NCBI RefSeq assembly: GCF_048544455.1
Contig: NC_133536.1
Location: 199,395,325-199,459,324, forward strand
DNA length: 64,000 bases
Source of the DNA: Silene latifolia
Taxonomy: Eukaryota; Streptophyta; Magnoliopsida; Caryophyllales; Caryophyllaceae
Direction: 5' to 3'
Under the pieces are notes generated by a model. The model was not told the origin of the DNA, ran no database searches, and was given only the letters and a program-made list of their open reading frames with translations. How positions within the stretch are numbered: the first letter of the stretch is position 1; each line of letters opens with the position of its first letter. Below, piece after piece: positions 22,196 to 34,120 of the stretch. Made by a program: the position numbers and the translations under genes.

Positions 22196-22752
22196 TAGGG
22201 CTGAGCAAAATTATACGATACGGTTTTATTATACGTATTCGATACGCTATATGAATTTAATTATACGGATATCCGATACGAATTTCCAGATATCTGATAC
22301 GGTTCCTTAAAAACCGTATCGGATAAGAATCGGCAAAATATGAAACCGGATATACGGTATCCGATACGGTTGCCTTTTTTCTAGAATAAAATATTAAAAT
22401 ATATATATATACATAAATTACAAACTATCCAATATGTTGGTGATTAAACTTTATTAGTATTAGTATTAAACTTTATAAGTTTTTTACTCTTATAACTTTT
22501 TAAAATACTTTTAAATTACGAAAAAAAAAAAACAATCACACATAGAAAAGAAAAAAAATATATTAAATTACACAAGTGAGGCTGGAAACCGGATACCGGA
22601 TATACGGTTTCCGAATACACGAAAAAACTGGATATACGTTTTCCGTATATACGGAAAAACCCGTATCGGATAAGGATACTGGAGATTTAAAAAACCGGAT
22701 ATCCGATACGGTTTCCAAAACCGTATCGGGTATCCGGTTTTGCTCACCCCTA
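22196..22752. mobile_element. hAT-type MITE with 8-bp target duplication
   Basis: The left end TAGGGCTGAGCAAAA and right end TTTTGCTCACCCCTA are inverted repeats with one mismatch. They are flanked by GTTATTTG (22188-22195) and GCTATTTG (22753-22760), an 8-bp target duplication with one difference, as expected for hAT elements. The inside is built from repeats of GGATATCCGATACGGT-like phrases in both orientations, so it can fold extensively. No transposase is encoded; ORFs inside are by-products of the repeats. Confidence 0.85.
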
Positions 22753-22860
22753 GCTATTTGGGTGAAACAGCTTGTTTTGCTGATCGGTCCATGCATGAAG
22801 TGATGAAGAGCTGTCAAAAGCTGACGGATACGATGAATCCAATCCGACTCCATAGAATCA

Positions 22861-22933
22861 GAAATTTAGGTGAACCGAAGCAGACTCGACCCCACCGTTT
22901 AGTCCGAAATTTAGGTGAACCGAAGCAGCTCTA
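22861..22933 (+). repeat. Short tandem duplication
   Basis: GAAATTTAGGTGAACCGAAG occurs at about 22861 and again at about 22909, a period of about 48 bp. Two copies only. Confidence 0.65.
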
Positions 22934-23765
22934 ATTGTTCCAACTCTAACCTCACCTGACGTGACCCGTGACTCAATATTGACTCAATTTGCGCACCAAC
23001 CTGGTTTATTCCTCAATTTTAAAATCGTATGTTTAACTGATAGGGGTTTTGGAAGTTAATTATAATCACTCTTCTATGTGAGATTTTCAATCAATATTAT
23101 ATTTCCTTCACAAAGAAATAGCAACATCTGTCTTATAGGCAGTGATAGATCAACGAGGTCTAACTGTCTGGTCTAGCTACTAACCTACAAAACGACTTGC
23201 AATAGTGGGAAGTGCTGCAGCCAGCAGCGAAGAGATTAGCAGCTGGTCGACATCCGCTCAGGGTCTTTTGTTGCCGTTTTAAATCAGTGTACCTCCCCAC
23301 TTTCAGAATTAGACTCAATTAAAACAACTAAGTATGCAATTTCGGTCTGTCACTGCAGTTTTTCAACTACAAACTTAACAATTCATTACTTAGTCGGCTA
23401 GCCGCTATCTCCTCCAAAAATCAATGCATTACCAACTACTAACACTAGTCTAACTACAAAATCCGACATATACTACGTAGTATATTACATATAACTAGAT
23501 TATTATACAGCATATGAAGCGTCAAAATCCAAGTTTTCTTTACTACATGTCTACATGATTCTCAAATATATAATGGTGCACAAACTAGATTAAATACTGC
23601 ATGATCAATGATGGCTGGCGTCTGGTGAGCGCACGAAATCTAACAATTTTCCAGCTTAATTATCAGAACTAGGGACAAAGTTAAACTCAAGTGGAAACCT
23701 TTCCCATTAGATAGTGCAAGTGTAATAGTGCAGGTAGAAGAATAGAAGTATAAAATAAAAATAAT
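22934..23765. other. Intergenic DNA, nothing recognised
   Basis: No gene, RNA or element could be supported. It contains the palindrome ATACTACGTAGTAT near 23470. Confidence 0.4.
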
Positions 23766-23772
23766 GTTGAGA

Positions 23773-23805
<33 letters not shown>

Positions 23806-23845
23806 ACCTTAATCTGGCGCCTTAGACCAACTCGGCCATCTCAAC
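23766..23845 (-). tRNA. tRNA-Leu (AAG)
   Basis: The minus strand reads GTTGAGATGGCCGAG at the 5' end and CTCTCAAC at the 3' end, which pair as a 7-bp acceptor stem. The anticodon arm CCAGA-TTAAGGT-TCTGG puts AAG at the anticodon. A long variable arm (GTCCGAAAGGGC region) marks a class II tRNA, and GGTTCAAATCC is the T-loop with the internal B box. It is 80 nt with no intron and no encoded CCA, as expected for a nuclear plant gene. Confidence 0.97.
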
Positions 23846-25047
23846 TTGTTGATGTCTATTCCCATAATTATATTAAAGTAAGTTAAAGAAGCGTAAGAAC
23901 AAGTGAACAAGACTACAGTAATCATATTCATTTGCATCTTGGGACGGCTAATCAGTGTAAATCGACAGTGCAAATCACCACATCCGGGTCAATTAAGAAT
24001 TTATAACTGTTCTGTCGATATTTAGATTCGTTGAAATAATTAATTTGGAAGTAAGAACATATTGTTGTCGATGGATTTTAATAAGTTATCATCTACACAG
24101 TCAACACGGATATTGAATTGAGATTTACTAAAACAAATCTTATTTATATTAAATCTTAATATCGAATCCAAGATCATATTCAAATTTGTATGAATATTCA
24201 CGAACTCGTAAATTTTTATCCGTGGACACATTCATTAGCACCTCCCCAGATTTTAGAACTTTATACATTAATAATAGATAATGATACGGCGCCACACATA
24301 TTTGGCATGTACCCATTATTATTGGGACCCTCACTTATTGCATGTGAGAGGGTGGCGCCGAGATTGGGCGCCACCGGGTAACGCTAACTCATTTTTTAAT
24401 AATATATGTTGCTTTCTTTAAAAAATTGGAGGTAGGCTTTTATGGTCTACATTCCGCCTTTCCTTTCTACGTCCTTGTGGCGTAAGTGCACTTTGTTTAC
24501 TCTTGATGGGTCAAGGGTCTCGTTGGTTTCGAGATAATATGTATCATAGCCAAGGAGATGAATCTCCGAGACACATTTTTGTGTCTTGTTGCAGGTATTT
24601 CTCTGAAGCTCAATTGATTAAGATGAATAATTATTTGTTTGATCTTTTGGCCACCCGTGATCGTCACTTCAAGAAGGCTGTAGTTGATTCTCATATTCAG
24701 CCGTTCGTTCGCCATCACATACTTGTGTAGTTGTGTTACTCGATGTAGTCACTTTGTTGTTTTAGTTTATGGTATTACTAAAATAAGTGCATTTGACCAA
24801 ATGAGTCAAATACCATCTGTATAAAAACTCTTTATTTAAAGCTGCCAACAAAAAAATAGACCATTAGAGTAACTAAAATTGCTTTTTTTCATTAAGGTAT
24901 TCTAAACTGATTGTCGTATATAACCACAAATTATTTAATATTTACAATTCATAGTTAATAAAAGACACTCGAAAATAGTCAGTCATCAATACTACTCATC
25001 ATCGCGCATTTACACATTATAAAAATCGGAAAATTTACCTACTTTAA
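23846..25047. other. Intergenic DNA between tRNA-Leu and the Helitron
   Basis: Largely AT-rich. A small pair of GGCGCCAC / GTGGCGCC phrases near 24289 and 24350-24376 is partly palindromic. An open frame at 24503-24730 (75 codons) has no recognised domain and is not called a gene. Confidence 0.4.
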
Positions 25048-25063
25048 TCCTATTCATTAAAAG

Positions 25064-25108
25064 AACAACCACAGTGCTGAGTTGTCAGCACGTGGTTGTT
25101 CCTTTGAC
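25064..25108. repeat. Subterminal hairpin near the Helitron 5' end
   Basis: GAACAACCACAGTGCTGA and TCAGCACGTGGTTGTTC are inverted repeats differing by one base gap, with a GTTG loop. It starts about 16 bp inside the proposed 5' end. It may belong to the terminus. Confidence 0.75.
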
Positions 25109-25894
25109 TTTTCAATGCAAATATGTAAACCCTTATTTTCAGGAACCACTAAGTATTTCTGAATTAATTACACAGCCTTGCTTTTATTAACATAACGTAC
25201 AATACAAATTACATCACCTTTTTTTTAAAGTACAATGTTCTATTAAATACAAAAATACAAATACAAACTCTACAATACAAATTATATCACTTTTTTTAGA
25301 AATTTTCAGTATTCAATTTAAATAATATAAAATTACAGCAGCATAATATAAATTACAGCAGCAATATAATATAAGTCTAAATAATATTACATTAATTTCC
25401 AATTCAATATAATATAAATATTAATAATAATATAATATTACATAATATATAATATAATAATAAAATAAAGGGCCCCTCAGATCTGGATAGAGAGCCAATC
25501 ATCATCGGGGCAATACTTGGAGCAAAAAATACGGCAACTACTATCAAGCAACAACCCGCTTTTGAATTGTAGCAATAACAGGCTACCCGGTAGAATCACA
25601 ATGGACCCAAATCACTATGGATAACAGACTAACATCCCCATAAAATATCAGTGATCCATTAATGAACCCTAATAAACCCTCATGTTTTTTAGGCACTTGA
25701 ACACATGATTCCACAACTCCTAAAACTGCCTCCATAACCCTTCACCACATTCTTTTCAACCAACTTTCACATATTATTTTATATATTATAGATATTATAT
25801 CTTTCTTCATTTCATCTGCTAAAAAAACAAAAACGTAAAATTTGTCAAAAAAACAAAAACGTGAAATTTGTCAAAAAAAAAAAAGGAAAATACT

Positions 25895-28800
25895 ATGGCA
25901 ACAATTATGGTACCAACAAGAGTGAAAGCGATGGAAGCATACAAAAAGACATATGAAGTCACGGTTCGGGTTCTTAGAAAATGGATTCGAGATTCCGATG
26001 AACAAGATGTTACGAAAAGAACAGTGTATGGAATGGAGTTCATTTGTATAGACAGTGAGGTAAATTTCTTTTACGATTTCAATATTTTCGTTTCCACTAA
26101 ATAATGACGACCGTCTTTAAACTTAACAAATTTAATATCGTTTAGGGTGAGCTTATTCAAGTTACTGTAGCAAACACACTTGTGCGGATTTTCAAACCAA
26201 TGATGCACGAAGGAAAAATTTACACTATTTCAAAGTTTCTGACGGAAAACAATATTGGAAAGGACAGAGCAACTTTTCACAAATGTAGGATTGTGATGCA
26301 ATTTACAACAAGAGTGAAAGAAGTTGATGGCCACGAAATACCATCTCAAGCCTTCACATTCGTAAGCATCGAAGATATTATTCATGGGAATGTCGAAAAT
26401 GAATACTACATAGGTGAACAAACTCACTACTTTTTTATTTATGCAACCAAAAAAATAATCTAACAAGAATAACAAATGTTTATTTTCATGTGAAGATGTT
26501 ATCGGTGTTTTAACTCAATTTCATGAGTTTGAAGAAATAAAGGGATACAAGAAATTGTGCATTGACCTAATGGACGAACAGTGAGCTTTTATAACATAGA
26601 TCCCTTTTTTAATCTTATAATCTTAATCATGTAATCATTTCTCATTATTTAAATTTAAATTACAAACATTTACAGGAAAAGGAGAATAAAGCTAACTGTT
26701 TGGGAACGCTACTTTCCCGAGATAGCGAAGCTACAAGAACAATGCAAGTACTTGGATGAGAAACCAATTTTGGTCCTCAAATGTGTCCAAAGGAAAGAAT
26801 GGTTTGGTAAGTATCAATTCACCCAATTTCCAAACAATCAGAATATATTTACATTTAAATTTATTTCCTTCCACCTTATAAATTTTCTTTTTACAACAGG
26901 TAACGTGTCGCTTTCAACAACAAGAGGGGCGACAAAATTTGAACTCAATCCAAATATTCCACAAGTAGAGGAGTTCAAAAACAGGTTTCATAATCTGTTT
27001 ACAAAAAGCTTTACTTTTAAATTTCACTTCTATCCTGGTGTATAAAAGTTAGTCGTTACAGAACCTTTAAAACGGTTATGTCCATGCAATGTTAAATCCC
27101 TACAATTTTTAACTTACACATTTTGACATAACTATGACATAATATGTGTATAGTTTGATGATGATAACAAAATAAAACACTGAACTTCATGTTTAGATTA
27201 TCTAAATATTTGAATCCGCCAAAAAAAAGCCAATGAATGGTTTATATTTAAAACTATTGTTACACTAGGAAGGAAATTATCCGTTGTTTTTTTATGACAT
27301 ATAATGTGTATAGTTTGATGATGATAACAAAAGTAAAACACTGAACTTCATGTTTAGATTATCTACTTATCTGAATCTACCAAAAAACAGCCAATGAATG
27401 GTTTATATTTAAGACTATTGTTACACTAGGAAGGAAATTTTCAGTTGTTTGTTATAGAAGCACTGTTTTGCCTGCAATATTTTCACTTTTTATAACAGAA
27501 ACACTACTATATTTACAACTACAACAAGAACACCATTTTTCGCACCTTCCAAAATGACCCAAACTCGAATACAAATCACACAGCCCTTTCACCGGTGACT
27601 GGCCGGAGAGTGCCGTTTATATTATGATTATAATAATTTGTGAAACTCGGTCGTTGGTGTATGTTTTACTCGATATTTAACCCATTAGATTATTATAATA
27701 TTCTAAGTAGCATAAATCAGTCACATACCTTTTATAATTTGATGACAACTTCATTATAATGCGACTTTGAAGGATCAAGGCCATATCAAATGATGCTATT
27801 TCTGGTCCAATTGGGAAAGCATCCAAGGAAAGTAACATCTTCGCAGGTGCAAAAAATAAAATCATTAGCATCAATCCAAGGAACAAATAAGGTAAAGATT
27901 TTCTACTTAACATTCTGAACTTTTAAACAAACTCATAAGTCGATGTTTTTATTTAATAACACTTAAATGAATCAACTTTCTTTTTTAATTATAGGCCGGA
28001 TACTATGTGACAGTAGTCTACATTGAAGAAATGAACTTATCTGTTCATTGGTATTTTAACTCCTGCGGCAAATGCCTAGGAAAGGTTACTCAAGAAGCTG
28101 ATCAACTATGGTATTGCAAAAAACCCGGTTGTAAAGTAGAAAATATTGGGGTTCCCAAGGCATACCCAAGGTAATTTAAAATCTAAAACGAAATTATAGC
28201 TACAACTAACAACTACTAATATTTTTAAACGATTTAAAATACAGATTCCAACTAAAAGTCGAGGCAAGTGATGGGGATCAGGTTAGGGCACAACTTATGT
28301 TGTGGGACTCCCCAATCTCTAAAATTGTAGGCAAACAAGCATCAACAATACTAGAGGCACAAGAAAGGGTACAATATCCTTGATTTAAAATATGTCTTCA
28401 TTTTTATTGCATGTGGAACTTGACTAACTCATGTGAAAAAACAGGAAGGAGACAAAGAGGCGGTGCCCCTTGAATTTCGTGAGATTATGGATCGTGAGTT
28501 TATCGCCAAAATCTTGGTCGACCAAGAGTACAATATACGTCAAAAATCAATTTGCTACAAAGCAACCCAATTGTGTGGCGACAAGGATGTGATAGCCAAA
28601 TGGAAAGAACTAGAAGAATGCGGAAAGGTACTTTTATTATCACTTACAAGACGAAAAATTATTCCAAAATTCAATTCATAAGACTAACAACTATGACGAA
28701 CACCTACTATTCTGAAAATAAAGGCAACGGAAAGCAGCGGAAAAAATTCAGCAATAACAATCTCTGGAAGTGAGATAAGCAACACAGAACTCATGCTATT

Positions 28801-29097
28801 GGTAAGTAAATCCATTCATTGATATTTTGGATAACACATATATAGATTACACATATATGCTTAGACCATTTTAAAGACCAATTTTAAATGATGTTACTAT
28901 TATTGTACTACCAGGAAAACGTGAAGACGTATGACGAGGAGGAGATAGAAAACACACCAATTAGCAAATTGCCTCAAAAGCGAGCATGGTTGGAAGATGA
29001 CGGCTTCGAAATAACTGAAGTAAGAGAAATGTCAGCGGATCAAGGGTCATCAAGCAAAGCAACTATTCCAATCAAGAATATCAAAATCGAGAAGTAG
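25895..29097 (+). CDS. Helitron-encoded RPA1-like single-strand DNA-binding protein
   Basis: A spliced gene. Supported exons are 25895-26059, 26146-26413, 26496-26580, 26676-26806, 26900-26984, 27995-28170, 28245-28368, 28445-28627, 28724-28801 and 28915-29097. One or two exons between 27.0 and 27.99 kb (perhaps 27847-27891) are unresolved, so the frame is not proven throughout. The N-terminal OB-fold part has FKPMMHEGKIYTISKF. The middle has DVIGVL, KRRIKLTVWERY and GNVSLSTTRGATKFELNP. The C-terminal part has a zinc ribbon (CGKC...CKKPGC). This is the order in plant RPA1 and in Helitron RPA proteins, thought to protect single-stranded DNA during rolling-circle movement. Up to 29097 the exons seen are open, in better condition than the helicase gene. 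Confidence 0.8.
27135..27449 (+). repeat. Tandem duplication of 160 bp in the RPA gene intron
   Basis: Two copies starting TGACAT...GTGTATAGTTTGATGATG at about 27135 and 27295, about 90% alike. They fall in the unresolved intron region of the RPA gene. Confidence 0.85.
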
Positions 29098-30880
29098 TCG
29101 TGCTCTTTGTTTTGTTACGAGAGCCTTATCTTGAATTATGCTTTTCAGTTTACGTTTGAAGACTTTTTAGTACTTTTCGTATTTGTTTACGTTTTGAACA
29201 ATTTGTATGACGTTTGAAGTTTGTTTGTTTTTATAAGTGCAGTGGTGCTTTCGTATTTTAGTTGAACATTGTTTGTTAAACAGTTAATTCACAAAATATA
29301 AAGAAGGGAACTTATCTTAACAATCTTCAACCAAAGATTTCCACTTGCTATGATTTAAGCATTACGATTAATATACAATATAAAAACAAAGGACTGTTAG
29401 GTTTAAAATAAGACAATATTAAAAGCTAAAGAAGGAAAACATGACAAAAAAAATTGCAAAATAAATATAAGAACCATCAAATTATACAACGAAAAATAAC
29501 TTCAAATTATACCTACTACGGAAAACTGACATAAATGAGCAAAAAATATCACAGACAGTCGATTTATGAATTGGGTTAGACGAGTTGCACGGTTCCAACA
29601 AAAATACCACGAAAAATAACTTCAAGTTATACCTACTAATAGCAGCAAGTATTTCTGCAACTGTTCCAACAAAATTTTTAAGATGAAAACCGACAACTAC
29701 TAAAATAATACTAATCATATTGAGATGTTACGAAAATATATCACCATTCACCTATAATTTTCCCCTAAATTTCAAATAAATATGTTGTTATTCATACAAC
29801 AAAGAGTATCAAGGATCGATTTAAGAATTGGGTTAGCACGAGTTGCACGGTGTTAACACCAGCTTTAAAGACCAGTTCACATATGGCACGGAAAACAGAA
29901 TTACAAGCAGTTTATATCTTTCCATGAGTCCTAAGCTAACAGTCGTCAATTTTAGTTACTAATTTCATTGATAAATAAAATATTGCAGTTACCAGGATTT
30001 ATACAATTACAACTGACAACTACAACCAGTACTACCAAAACTAGATTTATACTATTAAAACTGACAACTATTACCACTACTACCAAAACTGACAGCAGTT
30101 AAGAACAATAATATAAAAAGATGCAGCACAACATAATAGAAATATCAGATATTATAAAACGAAAACATAAACCCCTAAAAAATTTCAATCCAATTTCTTT
30201 TGGCTTCCGAATTTAGAATGATCCTAAATTGAAGAAAATATAACGTTGAAGATCATGGAAAACAAAGAAACAAGGAAAAACAGGAGAAGAAGTATAGGTA
30301 ACTTCGGTACTTATCTGTATTTGGTTGTATTGAGATGGGAATAATCGATCTGCTCACCATGAATTATATAAACAAAATCCTTCAATTCCTCAGGAAAACA
30401 AAATAATCTGCAAAAAGTATACAAAATGTAAATTGTTAAGTACTAACATCAACAATGTCCATATAAATTAAGGAAAACAAAGATGCAAACTATTTTAATA
30501 TTAATGGTTTATTAATTGAAAACGATTGAGATCAATTTATAGTGAAGAGTATTTATTAACATGGAAAAACGATTTGTATTATACAAATAAATCAATTTAT
30601 TAACATCGACAATCTCCATGTTAATAAAAGGATTTAATGTTTGCAAACGATTTAAATCGTTAATAATACGGAAATTTACCCGTTAAATTTCCAAACGATT
30701 TCGACAAGTTTGTATGATCATTTAATATTTGCAAACGATTTAAAATTTTTATGCAATTTACAAACAATTTAAAATTTGTACAATTTTAGAACGAAATACA
30801 ATTATATGATCACATCTGATAATTGTTCGCCTACATTTTCAACCATTTTTTGTTTACAACAATCTATTAATCATTTGTTG
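29098..30880. other. Helitron internal non-coding region
   Basis: AT-rich. Phrases such as CGAAAAATAACTTCAA (29490, 29609) and GAATTGGGTTAG (29567, 29825) are repeated. On the minus strand about 30310-30407 has an acceptor-like TTTTTGCAG followed by an open stretch containing FPEELKDFVYIIHGEQIDY and a stop, which may be a terminal exon of the minus-strand unit starting near 32.65 kb. This is tentative. Confidence 0.4.
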
Positions 30881-30884
30881 CATT

Positions 30885-32270
30885 GTCGTGTTGTTCTAAG
30901 TCGGCCATAACATACATTCGTCTTTGCCTATTGAAAATATTATTTATCATTTATACTCGAATAAATAAACCAAAAATGTAAAACAATTAATTAGGAAAAT
31001 TAATCATATATTTACCTTATATTCACTAGATCTAAGAGTTTAGATCAAATAAAATTAACACTGAAGTAACAATCTAAAAAAAATGACACTCGAATAAATT
31101 CCGATAAATTAGGGAAACCCATTTCTTTATAAATGGATTCACATGCAAAACCCCAAAAAAGGAGTACCTTTTATATATAATCAAATTGATTGACACCGTT
31201 ATGAAAAATCAGAAAATTTGTGAAATTTGAGTAATTAAAACGAAATATTGAAAAAATCGCCTAGGATTCATGTGTTACCTCCATGCAAATCACAGATCTT
31301 TGTGTAACTTAATACTTCAGTTTCAACTATTCTGACAAAGCTAGCCTCGGACATGGCTCATACGGCCATAACTTGGATTCGGCTCTGCATGTTCAAAATA
31401 TAATTAATCATTTATCATTTGTACTTGAATAAATGAACATAAAAATAAAACACGAAAAATGTAAAACAATTAATCAGAAAAATTAATAGTATATGCACCT
31501 TATATTCAGTAGATCTTGGAGTATAAGATCAAACGAAATGAACAACCAAGTATCAATCTAGAAATATTTTACTTTCTCAAAAAAAAAAAATGAAACAATT
31601 GAATTGAATACATACTGAAAAAATAAGGAAAACCCATTTGTCTATAGATGAATACATATGTAATCTTCCAAAAAAAATGAGTACTTTTACTATGTAATCA
31701 AATGGATTAACACCCATATTAACAAATCAGGAAATTTGGGAACTTAATAAACCCAAAAAAAAATTTAAAAAAAAAAAGAAGCCTATGATTTAATACTCAC
31801 TAGATCTAATAGTTTATGATCAAATTAAAATAAAAACCAAACGGACAATGTATAAAAATATTTGTTTCCCAAAAAAATAAGAATATACTTGAATAAATTC
31901 CGGAAAAAATAGGAAACCCATTTGTTTAGAGCGGAATACACATGCAATACTCCAAAAAGGAGTAATTTCTCAATGTAATAATATGGATTAACAGCCTTAT
32001 TTACAGATCAGAAAAAAGGAGCACTTAAAAACGCAACATTGAAAAAAATCGCATCCGATTTCATATTCACTAGATCTATTGGTTTAAGATCAAATGAACA
32101 TGAAAACCAAAAGAACAATCTATAAAAAATTTACTATCTCAAAAAAAAAATATTAGATACTTGATTAAATACCGAACAATTTAATGAAACTCACATTTTT
32201 AGAGATTAATACACATGTATTTCTCCAAAAACGGAAAAATTGAAAAATATCGCCTTAGATCCGGCTACTT
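30885..32270 (-). repeat. Four diverged tandem units inside the Helitron
   Basis: Two long units (about 30.9-31.27 and 31.35-31.79 kb) and two shorter ones (about 31.79-32.06 and 32.06-32.27 kb) share the order TTCACTAGATCTA...GATCAAA, GGAAACCCATTT, CACATGCAA...CCAAAAA and GATTAACA. On the minus strand the first two end in TATAAGGTAAATAT or TATAAGGTGCATAT, which look like splice donors. They may be amplified leader exons of the minus-strand unit. Divergence is about 25-30%, so the expansion is old. Confidence 0.7.
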
Positions 32271-32645
32271 TGTTATATTAAACATTGTTATAATAAGAAC
32301 TGTAAAAATGATCCGGCGAGAGTGATAACAATGATCCGGTGACGGAAATGATGATCGGAATGTTAGAGGAGGACGGACAGAGTTGTTTATAAGAGAGGAG
32401 TATAGGAGGACGGACAGAGTTGAGAGGATTATTGTTAGAAAGTGATAAAATCGCAGATTATGATCGAAAATATGAAAACTTTGATGATGAACAACTACTA
32501 GGTGAATGAAAATGGTGATCGGAAGTGTTGAGGGTGAGGGAGATTGGTGAGTATGATGGTAGAGAGTTGGGAGAGCGGCAGTGAGGATGAGTGCTAGAGT
32601 GAGAGTGAGAGTGAGAGTGATGAGTGGGTAAGAGTTGTAATACAA

Positions 32646-32695
32646 TTAGGGTTTAGGATAAGGTCTATATATATCCTAGGTTTAGTTAGGGTTTT
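32646..32695 (-). promoter_or_regulatory. Minus-strand promoter inside the Helitron (TATA plus telo-boxes)
   Basis: The minus strand has TATATATAG (32666-32674), and AAACCCTAA boxes lie at 32646-32654 and 32687-32695. Downstream comes a CT-rich leader (about 32265-32640) with plant 5'-leader composition. AAACCCTAA telo-boxes are common near starts of plant housekeeping genes. This points to a leftward transcription unit inside the Helitron. It is inference from motifs. Confidence 0.5.
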
Positions 32696-33159
32696 TTGGC
32701 CGTTTAATTGGACTGTCATTTGTCATTGTAGTTGATTTGGGCCATTTAAATTTTGTTATTTTACTTGATTTAAATGTTGGGCCGGCTTAGTGGACAGTTA
32801 TGTTAGGTCTATATCAGACTTTCATTTGCCATTTAAATTTTGTCATTTTAGTTGATTTGGGCCGTCTTAGTGTACGATCAACTATGGTCATGTATTACTT
32901 AATGGATTATCCATTTGGGCCATCTAAGTGCACGATTACTTTAGTAATCGATTAACCCGTTTGCTTTTAGTTTGGGTCGCATCTTATCTTCTTATTAAGG
33001 CTCTGTTCTTTTGGACTTAATTTCGATTCTAATCGATTCGATTCGATTCATTCACTCCATTCGATTCGATTCGATTCGATTCATTCATTCAATTGATTCG
33101 ATTGATTCGATTCGATTGATTCGATTCGATTCGATTGATTGATTGATTCATTCAACATT

Positions 33160-33330
33160 ACTATTATTATTCTTATTGATATTCTTATTATTATTTTTAT
33201 ATTAATGTGTTTACTATTTTTTTTATTATTATATTATTATTTTTATATTTATTATATTACTATTATATTTATTAATAATTAATTCGTATTGTTTATATTA
33301 TTATATTTATATTTAATACATTTATTATTA

Positions 33331-33376
<46 letters not shown>

Positions 33377-33531
33377 ATTATATTTATTATTTTATTAACA
33401 TATTTATTATTATTAATATTATTCATAACATATTTATTATTATTATTATATTTAATATTATTATATTAATAAGTTATTATTTATTATTTATTATTTTATT
33501 AATATACTCAATATTAATATTGTTAATCACA

Positions 33532-33582
<51 letters not shown>

Positions 33583-33619
33583 TTAATATTATTATGTTAA
33601 TAAGTTATTATATTAGACC

Positions 33620-33651
<32 letters not shown>

Positions 33652-33795
33652 TATTTATTTTTTAGTTATTATTATTAATATATTATATTATTATTAATAA
33701 TGTTATCATTATTATAACTAATATATTATTATTATTATTACTTTATTTATTATTATATTAATATTTTATTATTTATATATCTTATTAGATTATTA
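33160..33795. repeat. TTA/TAA-rich microsatellite in the MITE core
   Basis: Long runs of TTA and related trimers broken by TATATT phrases. The ORFs of Leu, Ile and Tyr across it are products of the simple repeat. Confidence 0.85.
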
Positions 33796-33992
33796 CTCCC
33801 TCCTATTCACCATTTTCTTCCCCTTTCCTTTTTGCACAAGAAATAAGAAATTGAATTTGGACCACATAAAACACACTACCCCACATGCTATTGAATTTGG
33901 ACCACACAAATCAACCCAAAAAAGGAAATAGGGAAGAAAACATGAATAATCCGTAAAAGGAAACAGGGAAGAAAATGGTGAATAGGAGGGAG
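33796..33992. mobile_element. Stowaway MITE nested in the PIF/Harbinger MITE
   Basis: CTCCCTCCTATTCACCATTT at the left end is matched by AAATGGTGAATAGGAGGGAG at the right end. It is flanked by TA at 33794-33795 and 33993-33994. At 197 bp with near-perfect ends, it is a young Tc1/mariner-type MITE. Confidence 0.92.
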
Positions 33993-34079
33993 TATTATTA
34001 TATTATATTAATATATTATTATTAATGAATAATATTATAATAATATTTATTATTAGTATTAGTATTATTTTTATTATAA

Positions 34080-34120
<41 letters not shown>

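Noticed and set aside
22563-22853. 96-codon minus-strand ORF
   Set aside because: It lies mostly in the hAT MITE and its repeated residues reflect the iterated palindromic phrase.
24280-24380. GGCGCCAC / GTGGCGCC pair as possible MITE ends
   Set aside because: Arms are too short, a third copy spoils the symmetry, and no target duplication is visible.
24503-24730. 75-codon ORF with some protein-like composition
   Set aside because: No domain, splice context or promoter recognised; too short to support a gene.
27677-27913. 78-codon minus-strand ORF with a hydrophobic segment
   Set aside because: It lies opposite the unresolved RPA exon region and has no support of its own.
32265-32645. 126-codon minus-strand ORF
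   Set aside because: It covers a CT-rich leader-like region downstream of the minus-strand TATA; its Thr/Leu repeats come from a CTCTCA simple repeat. Kept as a possible leader, not a protein.
33289-33600. 103-codon ORF rich in Leu, Ile and Tyr
   Set aside because: It is a translation of the TTA-rich microsatellite inside the MITE.
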